Assembly (NCBI RefSeq): GCF_963082655.1
Contig: NC_081553.1
Coordinates: forward strand, 154,295,441-154,359,440
Direction of reading: 5' to 3'
DNA from: Stomoxys calcitrans
Lineage: Eukaryota > Arthropoda > Insecta > Diptera > Muscidae
Length of the DNA stretch: 64,000 nucleotides
Shown here: positions 20,746 through 31,897 of the stretch, piece after piece
Layout of the letters: each line of letters begins with the position of its first letter
Numbering within the stretch: the stretch's first letter is position 1
Made by a program: the position numbers and the translations under genes
The notes under the pieces: model-generated
Database searches by the model: none
Told to the model about the DNA's origin: nothing
The model's input: only the letters and a program-made list of their open reading frames with translations

Positions 20746-21639
20746 TCAATGTATTCACACCTACAACACAAATGTCGTTAGAAATAGGATGGTGGAGTTA
20801 CATACCATGATTCTTGTTTGATCTAATGGCGTGTACAATTACAACCGATTGTACCAGTTTGGTCGTTTTTCAACATTGACATTCAACATTCTGTTACAAG
20901 TTGGCATTATTATTTTTTCGAAGAAATCAAGTGTAAAGAGATAAAGTTATATGATATTGTCCAATGAGTACTCATTCTTCCATTTATACCAATAGCATGT
21001 GGTATATCTGTGTTCTTGAAACTTGGAGTAACACTGCAGCGCGCCTTTAGTTTGAACCGTTTAGTGGACTAGCTGATTTGTTATTTTGCTCCGCAAGGAC
21101 AAATCTTTTATGACTATCAAGGGAAGCTACGATAGTGTTATCTAATAGGAGGCTAATGATCTGCGTATTAACCCAGTGGAGCGGCAGTTCTTGAGTCCGG
21201 AAGTATCCTTAAAGTTTACTCCCGAGACCCAATAGCTGCGGTAGTGATATAAGATCGTAGCATGTTGTCTGCTACTTAGACTTTGACTGGTGGACGGGCT
21301 GCGTCAAGTTCCACTAACCAACGGACGACTGGTATGTAGGAGCTTTTGACGATGCCACCTGGTTGAGGCTTGAGGACAAGGCCGACCTTATTATATCTTC
21401 TCATGCCTTTAATTTGATTATGCCTGATTCGGCCTTCTCTGGCAAACCAATTCGCTCCTTGAAGGCGTGTAATAGTAAGAGGCACATCACTCTCATGTTT
21501 TATGGAGAGGTTTGGTGGGAATGATCCTAAAACTCACCCAAAAGGAAAGAGGCTCCTTTAATTGGACTCGGAAATTCGCTGAACAGGCTACCCTAGGCTG
21601 CACACGTCTAGATTCGGAAACGAGACCTTGGGTGTGTAG
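20746..21639. other. No recognised gene
   Basis: A small minus-strand open stretch (21276-21485) has no family words that I recognise, and it has no splice or promoter context. Confidence 0.3.
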
Positions 21640-21850
21640 AGGGTACGCGAAATGGGAGACAGAGACAGCGGTGGTTATCTCCTCCTTATGCTGGCGACAT
21701 TTGTGAGGTACTATGCCAGGTAAAAACTTCTCCTCAAAAGAGGTATCGCATTGCTTAAACTTAAATCGGACTGCACTCATTGATTTGCGAGAAGTTTGCC
21801 TCTGTTCCTTAATGGAATGTTCATTGGCAAATTGGCATTGCATTATCTTC
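21640..21850 (+). repeat. tRNA-derived SINE body, truncated
   Basis: It matches the body of the SINE at 16628-20194 in the plus orientation (GCGGTGGTT, GAGGTACTATGCC, GGACTGCACTCATTGAT, TGTTCCTTA), without the tRNA-like head and with an internal deletion that removes the CGGCG target region. Confidence 0.7.
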
Positions 21851-21889
21851 TGGCTTCCCTATATATGATACACTATTGAGAAATGTACC

Positions 21890-22075
21890 CTTCAAGCCTT
21901 AAGTTAACTTTGTTTCAGAAAATATCAGAGCCGGGATACGTATCTGGGAAGTATAACATGACCACAGCTTATCTGATCATCGTTATAATAGATTCAGCCT
22001 TTGAGAAAACACTGTAGGAGTGGTCCCTCGGCTAAAAAAGACGAATTGGGATAAATATGAGCACACATTTTGCAT
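21890..22075 (+). pseudogene. LINE (family B) endonuclease fragment
   Basis: It matches 43390-43530, including the endonuclease SDHRY region and GTGGTCCCTCGGCTAAA. The frame is broken. Confidence 0.65.
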
Positions 22076-22189
22076 GACGATTGTATTTACACGAATGTAG
22101 AACAATTCACCAAACAATCAATTTTCAATCCAATACTAAGACAAAAATAGAAGCCAAAATTGTACATCGCAAAAGCATTGGAACGCCTC

Positions 22190-24400
22190 ATGCCACTATG
22201 GACATACACCCAAGATATTGTAGTTAGACTTGTTGTGCGCCCTAAATACTAAAAAAGTAACCACAAAAATAGAAAATCTAATTTTCGAATTCCGTGCTGC
22301 TTACAAAACTCTTAATTGTTTTCCATGCCACGCTCCTAAGTTGGTTCGCGTCTAGTTTTGTGTTCCCACCTAAGTGCCGGTATCTGCTAGACGCGAACGC
22401 CGGGCAATGACAAAGGAAATGTTCCATCAACTTCCCCACATGCCCTACACATGCTTTCACTTGTCGCACTGGTTTTGCATATGTGAGCTCGTAGTCATAT
22501 GTGTCCCGTTATGATACCAAAAGCTATACTGCCCACCTTCTTACTTCCTTACGTCCTACCGACCGTTTCGGTGTTCCACAGGATTGTTCTCTGCAGTTCT
22601 CTGGCTTTCACTGCTAAATGGTCTGCTTTCTCATTCCCAGCTACTCCGATATGGTCCAATACCCAAACGATGCGGATCGTGACATCATCAGAGAAGGCGT
22701 TAATATCCTTCTTACACTCCAAGAATATTTGTGACCTTACCATTCCTGTTGTTATTGCACTTATGGTCTGTTTGCTGTCCGTAAAGATGTTCATACTCGG
22801 CGTCCTCGCGTTAACACCACACCTCCTCACACATTCCGTGATCGCCCGGATCTCCGCCTGCAGCACCGTATTATGGTCAGCTTGTTTGGATCCTTACCCC
22901 TTAGAAGTATTATAACATCGTTTACATAGCAGACGGGCTCAAATCCCTCCTTAGTCAACAGTCAGGTTATTCATAGTGGTCACCCATGGTAGTGACTATA
23001 AAATGCCCCGCTGTGGCGAGCCCTGCGCCACTTTTTCCTTATATTTATATCATGGGACCCATAATTTATCCACCAGTTCCTAGACATGTGGTTTAACCAG
23101 TCTGCTAGGATCTTGTTCACCTGGCACAGGTTTAAGGACTGGATCAGTGTGTTGGTCCGTACATTGTTAAAATCTCCCTGGATGTCAATGCATACCAAAA
23201 TGTGCACCTCTTGCCATCATAGGATTCTTCTATTTTATGCAGGGACCTTCCCATTAAATAGGCAATGCTGTTTGTATTTGAGCAGTTCGCTGGATGTCCT
23301 ACTCTTTATCATGGTATCCACATTACGTTCCATGGTTTTGAGTAGAAAGGACGTAAGGCTTATAGGTCTGTAGGCCTTTGATGTCGCAAAACTTGCCTTG
23401 CCGGTCTTGGGACTTGGCACGCTGCGCAAGTAGCGGCCAGATGGGGTGCCAGATAGTCGACCTCTTTCTGTAATAACGGCGGAAATATTCCTTCAGGTTC
23501 GGGTGACTTAAATGGTTTGAAGCTTCTCAAGGATTACTTCACAATAAATTTCGTAATTTTAAAACTTTGATCAACGTCATTATTCCAAGATTCCGGTGTA
23601 TGCGCGAGTCCCGTCGTATCATGTGGAAAATGGGTTTTCATCAAAAGTCTCAACAAGTAGTCCGTTGTCTCTGCTCTCATTCCCATGACGTCTACTAACG
23701 TTTCAGTTTTTACACGTGTTTTTGAGATAAACTTTTTCATCTTGGCGGCATCATTAAACCTACCGACCTGTTCGCAGAAGAGGTCTGTGGCCCTCTTTCT
23801 CAAAATTGCGAATCTCCCCGGTCTCCCAGGGTTTCTCTTGGGCTTATTTCCTTTCTCGAAGAGGACAACTAAGACCCCACTATTGCAGTTGTAATCCTGT
23901 TGACATTGTCTCCTATGTCTTCTATGCTATCTACAATCTAAATTGTATTGGCAAGGTCTTCTTCTGAATTGTATCCAGTTCGTTTCAACTTATTCCGGAA
24001 ATTAATCGGATTTGGCGCTGGCCGTACTACTCTAAACCTAATGTCGCGATGGTCGGAGAAGGTGTATTCTGACGTGGGTGTCGGTGTCGGTGAGTCGAAA
24101 GACAGATAAAGTGATGCCAGGTGGGCTCCGCCGTTTCATCCGACGTTAACAACTCTGGGGAAAATATGAAATTCAAATTTTTATGACAAATATCGCAGGT
24201 CCTTGGCCGAATACCAGTGGAGGCATAGAATAGTTGGTGGTTGATATGGTTCAATCCAGAAACGTTGTTCAGGGACGTCTATGGCTCCTGAATTAAGCAA
24301 TATGAATCTTGCCCTTTCAGATTTTCTCCGTCAGAGGGGGGAGGTTTTTCTGGATGACCTCAATCATTTGACCTCCTGTAAATGGACTTCTTGGGAGTGG
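22190..24400 (-). pseudogene. LINE (family A), long broken copy
   Basis: Downwards on the minus strand: an endonuclease start near 24380-24280 (LIQEP), the SDHRDIRFRV motif near 24050, a linker (23534-23803; KKFISKTRVKTETLVD, HFPHDTTG), RT fingers (23235-23429; YRPISLTSFLLKTMERNVD), RT palm (22980-23207; IDIQGDFNNVRTN) and RNase H (22549-22866; LQAEIRAITECVRR, NIFTDSKQTISAI, VRSQIFLECKKDINAF). It ends with the C-terminal zinc-finger region and 3' UTR to 22190. Multiple stops; the catalytic YADD segment was not found. Confidence 0.82.
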
Positions 24401-24730
24401 GTGATGGTCTCATCGTCGACTCCCTGTTCTTTAGGCTGCATTGAAATTTCTGTCACTGCACTGACAGATGTTCCAATATTACGATCTTTGCCTATCCTAG
24501 TCTTCCGAATCCTGAAAAAGTCGGTGATGGTACCATCATCGGGTCCCTGTTCGTTAGGATGTGTTGAGTTTCCCGTTTTCCAATATTAGGGTCTTATCGC
24601 ATAATATCCCAGTATTCCAAATCCTGAGTAAAATGGGAGAGGGATATGGTCTCATCGTCGGTTTCTTGTTCGTTGAGTTCCCTGTCACTGCACTGCCTGG
24701 TGTTTTAATATTAGGATATTTGCATATAAC
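24401..24730 (-). repeat. Triple tandem repeat (~120 bp) 5' of the LINE
   Basis: Three units each contain TGGTCTCATCGTCG or TGGTACCATCATCG, a CCCTGTTC core, and a TTCCAATATTA-like segment (24405, 24525, 24645). This is possibly the LINE 5' UTR or the end of ORF1. Confidence 0.55.
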
Positions 24731-25509
24731 CTGATAATGTTTCCATATAAACCTATCTCCCGTTTAGTTCTCTACGGCCCTCAGAAGCATACATTTTTTA
24801 CTGATTAATCAAAAATTGGGTACGTAAGTCATTCAACTAAATTCATTTGTGTAAATTTCTACCAGAATCTATGGTAGTAAGCTACCAAGATTCGGCCCAG
24901 CCGAACTTAGCACGTTCTTACCTGTTTTTTTTTTATAAAAAGCATCTATTTTCAAACATGGACCGATTTGGTCAATCCCAACGACAATCCGAACGAAATG
25001 ACATGACATGACATGCCTCAGATCAATACTTCGATGAGTTAAAAACTGAATCTCAATGTGAGTACATGATATCAAATCTATTAGCTCCGCCATGGATCAC
25101 TTTCTTTCGTTTCTGGTCAGGTTTTTATAGGCCGGAACTACAAAGAGTGTAGGTGAAAGCTATTACAGAATACACTAACGCCATATAGCTGCTGAAAAAT
25201 TCAAGTCAGGTTAAACTCGGCCCAGTTTTTGAAAGTCATTACAGAATACTACATGCAAAATGCATGTTAAAAACAAATAGCAAATATACAACTGCGCTCT
25301 GTACCTTGATATCAATCAAGAACACACAAATCACATATTTAAATTTGGGATCAAGTGTCTATACTTAATAGTTTTCTGCCGTGAGCTGAGATTTTAAACT
25401 TTACTTTTTGTCCATCCTTCATTTGAGCACATTATTATCAAGACATGGAATATATTGAACGTTTAAAAAATTTCCCCCACAAACTGCTCTTTTGGCATTT
25501 TGCACTTAC
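24731..25509. other. Intronic spacer with a short-element remnant
   Basis: At 24860-24925 the end tag GATTCGGCCCAGCCGAACTT marks a remnant of the GGTGGGTAT-ended family. ATGACATGACATGACATG (24998-25015) is a small tandem repeat. No exon recognised. Confidence 0.4.
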
Positions 25510-26659
25510 CTCCTGATACTGGTATATTTCTGCCACTGTATTTGGCAAATCCACCTTTTTGAAAACACTCCAGACATGTTGAATCGTTCACGTGTTCGCA
25601 TTTGATCACATTTTGGTTGTCATTTTCCAACTCTTCACCTTCAACTATAGTTTCTTTGACGATATTTTCTGCTGGACTAAACTCTGGAACTTCTCTGCTT
25701 GATTCCGAGGCAGACAGAACAGCTGTAGATGCCGAAGTATACGATGCGGCTTCTGAAATGCTATCATTTTCATAGTGATTGAGTTGCAACTGCGGCACCA
25801 CCGGTAAGTTGTCTGTTGTTTCAAAGGGCCTGCTTGTATTTGTGCAGCCAAATAATTTTCTAAGGCTTCTCTGTATTATCAATGCTGCTTGTTCTTCGCT
25901 CATTATTGTTTTGGGCAATTGCGGCTTTTTCGATTTTAATTTTAGATTTTTGTGCGTCAAATAACGACGAATGAAGCGCTGTATTAGGTAAATTGAATTC
26001 ATATACTCCTCGGATAATTCATTTTCGGGCTTCGTATTATTGTTGTTTTCGTTGCATTCGTTGCTTTTGGTGATGTACGATGAATATGCAACATTTTTCG
26101 TCTCAATATCATTATTGATTTCACGTTTTGAAGTGACGTAATCAAGTCTAGAGTTAGTGTTAAACCCCTCTCCAATAGTTCTGCCGCACAAGCATCTAAC
26201 AAAAGGTGTGAACAAAAAACGATCCTTATTCTTAAAGTAGCTATCGAACTCAATGTAGCTTATATCCTTAGAATTTACTATTTTTTTGGACTTTCGCAGT
26301 TGACGAAAGTACTCCACGGCAAATTCACATAAATTCTGGGGTTGTGCCCTTAGGGTAGTTTTTGTAAATTCTTTAATTAGATCCGTAAGATTCTCCGGCA
26401 CTATTGAATGTGCCATTATCGTAGCAATTTGGAAACGTTGGGTACACTGTGATTGTACAACGTTGTACTTTTGATTTGAAAGCTCAAATCCCTTCACTTC
26501 ATAATTTTCCTTTTCGCTCAAGAGGGATTGAAAATAGTTTTCAGCAAAACTATACATATCATTGGGTTTTTCTTTTAAAATTTCTCTTGTAAGGTCTTTC
26601 ACAAGGTCCCTTAGACCATTTGGAATTGGAGGCCTTGTATTCGAATACATTTTTTCCAA
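25510..26659 (-). CDS. RIIa/IQ-domain protein, first exon
   Basis: An open frame from ATG at 26659 encodes 383 codons to a strong donor (GGAG|GTAAGT) in phase 1. Without splicing it would stop at 25463 (398 residues). Domains: RIIa-type dimerisation/docking helices at residues 12-50 (IPNGLRDLVKDLTREIL) and again at 87-125 (VPENLTDLIKEFTKTTL); IQ calmodulin-binding motifs near 222-236 (LIQRFIRRYL) and 257-270 (ALIIQRSLRKLF); then an acidic Ser-rich tail. RIIa plus IQ is the layout of sperm proteins such as SPA17/CABYR, which anchor PKA partners in the flagellum; that role is inferred. Two RIIa copies in tandem are unusual. The donor phase fits the repeat-array exons downstream. No gene symbol is assigned. 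Confidence 0.85.
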
Positions 26660-27229
26660 TAGACTAAGTTAAAGTTAGGTCACACTTTAACAACCGTCGA
26701 ATACCTTTTAATGTATACTAATATGAAGATATGACCGTTACTATGGTCTACCTTTAACTAACCACACGAAAGAATGTTTCCAGGGTAACCGAGACATGTT
26801 GTATGCACGTCAGTATTGATTATTATAAAAAACCAAAGTAACCTAAATGCCCAAGGACTTCGCATGTATACCAAGGTAAGAAAATTCTACAACATTAAAA
26901 AAAGCATGTAAGTTCTTATATGCACTCAACCATGGGATCGCATTTGAATGAATTTATTGCATTAACTAGTTGAAATTTGTGTATAATTCAGTTTAAATAA
27001 ATTTGTAAGTAAAATAAAAATGAGAGACAAAATTCGAAAAGAGAAGGAATGTATTAAAAAGTTATTCAATTATTAAATAAGGTGAAAAGTTTCTTCTTCA
27101 GCTTAGTATGCACCTCCCATAAGAAATGCATTGACATATCCTAAGCGAAATTTTCGTTGCAAGTATGCAGCTCAAATGAAATGTTCGTTATATTCCGGGG
27201 TTGTTTTCATGCTGTATGGAGATTTCTTT
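26660..27229. other. Upstream region of the RIIa/IQ gene
   Basis: AT-rich sequence. The promoter of the minus-strand gene should lie here, but I see no clear initiator or TATA box and no other gene. Confidence 0.35.
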
Positions 27230-27840
27230 GACAGATTATAAAGCGCCAAAGCGGGTTAATTACTTTTGTGTTTTGCTGAAATTAAAATAGGCAAATATGA
27301 CATTAATTCGTGAAAATTTTTCATTGACAAATTTAAAACTTTGCTTGACAAGGAAGCACCATTCCATAGTACTGTGAAAACCCGGTTTAATCAATTATAT
27401 CATAGCTGAAGCTCACTCAAAGACGGCCGTGAGTGAACTTATCGTCATGTGATATACCATGGCAAAGAGGCATCGTTGCTCATTTCTCATGGTGGTGCAT
27501 GAACTCTTGGCCGCATAAAAGGTTTATTCTTGTTTCCACCCAATTTGACAAGCGCTCAAAAGAGGTTCATGTCGATTGGCATACAGAAGTGTTGAAAAAT
27601 ACGATAGCTGTGCTGTAAAAGACGTTCATAAGATCGTCGCAGGGGACCAATAATAGATTAATGTATATGAGCCCGAAACAAAACAACAATCGACCGTTTG
27701 GGTTTTGAAAGACGAGCCAAATCCAACGAAAGTTGTTTGTGGAAGAAGCACTGCGAAGGAAATGTTCGCCTGTGTTTTTGGTTATGTGGCGATTGTTCCG
27801 CTTGAGCAACGTAGGACGGTCAATTCTGAGTACTTTAATT
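27230..27840 (+). pseudogene. Mariner transposase pseudogene (second family)
   Basis: A broken frame carries mariner words: KTLLDKEAPFHSTVKTRFNQ (27325-27390), a SKTAVSELI remnant, YEPETKQQSTVWVLKDEP (27665-27720) and PTKVVCGRSTAKEMFACVFG, VPLEQRRTVNSEYF (27795-27840). Several stops. It differs from the family at 5690, 12305 and 35343. Confidence 0.82.
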
Positions 27841-28109
27841 GGCTATGACAAGACATTTGTCCCATTAGCAAATCTAACGCTCGCCTCGCTCTTCTAACGC
27901 TCTTTCTCTAATCTCTGACTACTACTTTCGAGGTGTCTTTCAGTCGTCTCGCTCATAGACGACAGTATTGACCTTGGTACGCGCTGGAATTTGTTCATGC
28001 AATTGCAAAGGATTGAATTCATTGAAGGGGCATTTTTTCGCAAATTATATGAAACCGAACAAAACATTTTTAGAAAAAATCCCAAGGAATCCGTATGAAA
28101 TCCTAAATC

Positions 28110-29215
28110 CTTTCCGGACACATTTGCCTACGATGAATGTGGCATACCTTTCATTATTTCGCGGGAACAAGTCAAGCAAAAGAGCATCACAGGCACAGAT
28201 GTTAAAAAAAGTCACATTATGGTGACTAGCCAAATCATCGCCTCCACCATTAAACTTTATTGGGTCCCAAAGATTTGGACAAGATAATGGTAAGCCCCAA
28301 TGGGGACATCAACGTAACCAATAATTGTGCCACAATTATGAAGCTAATGGATTTCGAACAAGAAATTGGAAAAATGGTGGTACAATAATCGAGAACGCAT
28401 GATGATGAAATTGGCGATGGCACCACCGGTGTGGTTGTCTTGGCAGGCGCCCATTGACCCCAGCAACAGGGAAACTCTTACTGAAATTGCCATGACTACT
28501 TTGGGCTCATAAATTATTAACAAATGATACCGTCAATTGGCCATGATGATGTGCTCAATGTTGCCGATATTTAAAAAAGGATGCCAACTTTGAATTGATT
28601 AAGATTGCGACTAAAGTTGGTGGTTGATGGCAAAACAGGTTAAGGACGCAGGAGCCACTTTGGCCATCTCATTGGTGAGGTAAATCACTTGTCGTTGCAA
28701 CATAATTTTCCTGCAGTTCATTGAATAGGTGGCACTAAAATTGAGTTGATTGCCATTAACACTGTTGGCGGAATTGTACCACATTTCGAAGAATTGACGG
28801 CGAGAAATTGGGCACAGCTGGTCTCTTAGCTGAAATTTCTTTTGGTACTTTCAAGGACAATATGCCGTTAATCGAAGAATGCACGAATTCAAAGGCTGTT
28901 ACAATTTTCTGCCTGGTGGCAATCAAATGATTACCGCCGAAGGCAAACGTTCCACACACGATGCTCTGTGTGTTGCGCGTTCTCTGGTGAAGGATTCCTG
29001 CATTTTGCCGAAATCAGCAGTTCTTTGGCTGTGGCCAAGGGGGCCGATCAACAAAGGTGATATTCTCTGATCAACAAAGGTAATATATCACCTTTGCTTT
29101 GGCCGAAAACAGTGGTCTACAAATCATTGATACCTTGTCTGAACTCAAGGCACGTCAACGATATTCAAAATCGATGACGCACGCTCGAAGGCACAGGGCC
29201 AGGGACGTAGCAAGG
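28110..29215 (+). pseudogene. Processed pseudogene of CCT5 (TCP1-epsilon chaperonin)
   Basis: Intronless, broken homology to the cytosolic chaperonin subunit CCT5 runs in order: PFIISREQ, KSITGTDVKKSHIM (28145-28230), MVSPNGD and TIMKLMDFEQEIGKMVVQ, DDEIGDGTTGVVVLAGA (28400-28450, the ATP-binding signature), a large internal deletion, KQVKDAGATLAI (28630), [14 protein letters not shown] remnants, [20 protein letters not shown] (28915-28975), SLVKDSCI, and AENSGLQIIDTLSELKARQ (29100-29160). Stops and frameshifts are frequent. There are no introns and no promoter, consistent with retrocopying. It lies upstream of the RIIa gene on the opposite strand. Confidence 0.85.
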
Positions 29216-29624
29216 ATTAAATTTTTTTTTTTGGTGTGGGGGCGGGGGGGTCAACTCTCTTTTTTTCAAAATCAAAGATAGCCAAAATTCGAGAATTATT
29301 TTTTTGTTTGACAATTGTGGTCGCTTTCGGGTGCAGTAACTGACTCATCGGCGGTGGCATTTGGTCATAAAGTTATAGTTTAATTTTGAACTGATTGCCA
29401 ACACACTATTTATAGGCCGATCCTAATCCTACAAAGCCTTCAAAGTGTTGTTGTCTTGTCGGCGAAACAAATTCAGTATTGAAATGAAATTTTTTAATTT
29501 GCGCTTATTTTTGCTCTCGAACTGATTTTTACGATTTCAACTGGTTATTGTTTGTGTCGGTCTATTGGTTTTAAATGACTTTAATTTCTATAAAATTATT
29601 CTGCCTAACTTTCAAACACAAGGG
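29216..29624. other. No recognised gene
   Basis: Includes a G-rich stretch (GGGGGCGGGGGGG, 29238-29250). Nothing coding was recognised. Confidence 0.3.
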
Positions 29625-31897
29625 TTTTTTATACCCACCACCGAAGGATGGGGGTATATTCATTTTGTCATTCCGTTTGCAACACAGCGAAGTATCCATT
29701 TCCAATTCTATAAAGTATATATATTTTTGATCTGCGTAAACATCTAAGACGATCTAGGCATGTCCGTCCGTCTGTCTGTTGAAATCACGCTACAGTCTTT
29801 AACAAGTAAAAATGCGTTAAGTTCGGCCGGGCCGAACTTTAGATACCCACCACCTCGGGTATATATGTAAACCAGCTTTCATTAAAATCCGTTGAAAATT
29901 GCATACCTTATGTCCCATAGCAGTTATATCGAAATATGTTCAGATTTGGACCAAATACTAATAAGTACAAGTCATTGTTCAATTGTGTATATTGGTCTCT
30001 TAGTAGATATATCTAAAAATAAACCAATCTGATCCATATATGACACGGATGTCGCCAAGCCTAACAGTGATATCGGATTATAAATGCGCCTTTTATGGCA
30101 CCAAGTTTTTAAATCGAGATGTCGGTCTACATGGCAGCTATATCTAAATCTGGACCGATTAGGGCCAAGTTGCAGAAAAATGTCGAAGAGCCTAATACAA
30201 CGCACTGTCCTAAATTTCGGTGAAATCGGATAATAAATGCGCCTTTTAAATACCCAAAACCTTAAATCGAGAGAACGGTCTATATGGTAGCTATATTCAA
30301 ATCTGGACCGATCTGGGCCAAATTGAAGAAAGACGTCGAAGAGCTTAACACAACTCACTGTCTCAAATTTCAACGACATCGGACAATAAATGCGCCTTTT
30401 AGGGGCCCAAAACCTTAAATCGAAAAATCGGTCTATATGGCAGCTATATCCAAATCTGAACCGATCAGGGCCAAATTGAAGAAATATGTCGAGGGGCCTA
30501 ACACAACTTACTGTCCCAAATTTCAGCAAAATCGGATAATAATCGGTCTATATGGCAGCTATATTCAAATCTGGACCGATCTGGACCAAATTGACGAAGA
30601 ATGTCGAAGGACCCAACATAACTCACTGTCCCAAATTTCAGAAAAATCGGATTATAATCGGTCTATATGGCAGCTATATCCAAATCTGGACCGATCTGAG
30701 CCAAATTGACGAAGGATGTCAAAGGGAACAACACAACTCACTATCTTAAATTTCAGCAAAATCGGATAAAAAATGTAGCTTTTATGGGCCTGAGACCCTA
30801 AATCGGCCGATCGGTCTATATGGGGGCTACATCAAGATATAATCCGATATAGCCCATCTTCAAACTTAACCTACTTATTGATAAAAAAAAGAATCTATGC
30901 AAAACTTCAGCTCAATATCTCTGTTTTTAAAGACTGTAGCGTGATTACAACAGACAGACGGACGGACATGTCTAGATCGTCTTAGATTTTTACGCTGATC
31001 AAGAATATATATACTTTATAGTGTTGGAAATCGATATTTCGATGTGTTGCAAATGGAATGACAAAATAAATATACCCCCATCCTTCGGTGGTGGGTATAA
31101 AAATAGAAATATTGAGCTGAAACTTTGCACAGATTCTTTTTTTGTCCATAAGCAGGTTAAGTTCGAAGATGGACTATATCTCGATATATTCCCCATATAG
31201 ACCGATCCGCCGATTTAGGGTCTTAGGCCAATAAAAGTCGCTTTTATTATACGATTTTTTAGGACAGTTAGTTGTGTTAGGCCCTTCGACATCCTTCTTC
31301 AATTCGGTCCAGATCGGTCCAGATTTGGATAAAGCTGCCATATAGACCGATCTCTCGATTTAAGGCTTTGGACCCATAAAAGGCGATTTATTGTCCGATG
31401 TCGCCGAAATTTAGGATAGTGAGTTAAGTTAACCTCCTCGACATACTTCTGCAATATGGCACAGATCGGTCCAGATTTGGATATAGCTGCCATATAGAAC
31501 GATCTCTCGATTTAAGGTTTTCAGTCCATAAAAGGCGCATTTATTATCCGATGTCGCCGAAATTTGGGACAGTGAGTTGTGTTAGGCTCTTAGACATTTT
31601 TCTGCAACTTGGTCTAAATCGGTCCAAATTTGGTTAAGGGTGCCATATAGAATGAAGTCTCGATTTAAACTCTTGGCCCTATAAAAAGCGCATTAATTAT
31701 CCGATTTCGTTGACATTTGACGCAGTGATATGGCTACTAAAAAGATTAATATTTGGTTTTGCACAATTGAACAAGAACTTGTACTTATTAGTATTTGGTC
31801 CAAATCGGAACATATTTCGATATAGCTTTGGGACATAAGGTTCACATATGTACCCGAGGTGGTGGGTATCCAAAGTTCGGCCCGGCCGAACTTAACG
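29625..31897. mobile_element. Three GGTGGGTAT-ended elements, the last two tail to tail
   Basis: 29625-29800 is a truncated end piece (ATACCCACCACCGAAGGATG, GTCCGTCCGTCTGTCTG). 29818-31103 is a full copy running from TTCGGCCGGGCCGAACTTTA to CCTTCGGTGGTGGGTATA. 31104-31897 is a reversed, end-truncated copy finishing TTCGGCCCGGCCGAACTTAA. Inside are about ten units of roughly 120 bp built on TATATGGCAGCTATATCCAAA, TCTGGACCGATCTG, CAACTCACTGTCCCAAATTT and ATAAATGCGCCTTTTA. No protein is encoded. The superfamily is unknown to me; similar tags recur at 1068, 24860, 33944, 49942 and 59633. Confidence 0.7.

Larger units (their letters stand above)
5543..25509 (-). other. Inferred giant intron (~20 kb) filled with transposons
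   Basis: If exon 25510-26659 splices to exon 5360-5542, this interval is a single intron containing mariner, LINE, SINE, Transib and Helitron-like insertions. The support is same strand, matching phase (1), no other convincing host exon between them on the minus strand, and no polyadenylation signal noted just after the donor. No transcript data are available, and unseen small exons are possible. Confidence 0.45.

Noticed and set aside
29972..30749. Open frames of up to 185 codons with repeated RSRF/DLRFW words
   Set aside because: They arise from translating the ~120-bp units of a non-coding element. The same words appear on the opposite strand of the inverted copy.
29625..31897. Could the repeated units be a CRISPR-like array?
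   Set aside because: Units are ~120 bp, degenerate and without unique spacers, in an insect genome. They belong to a dispersed element.
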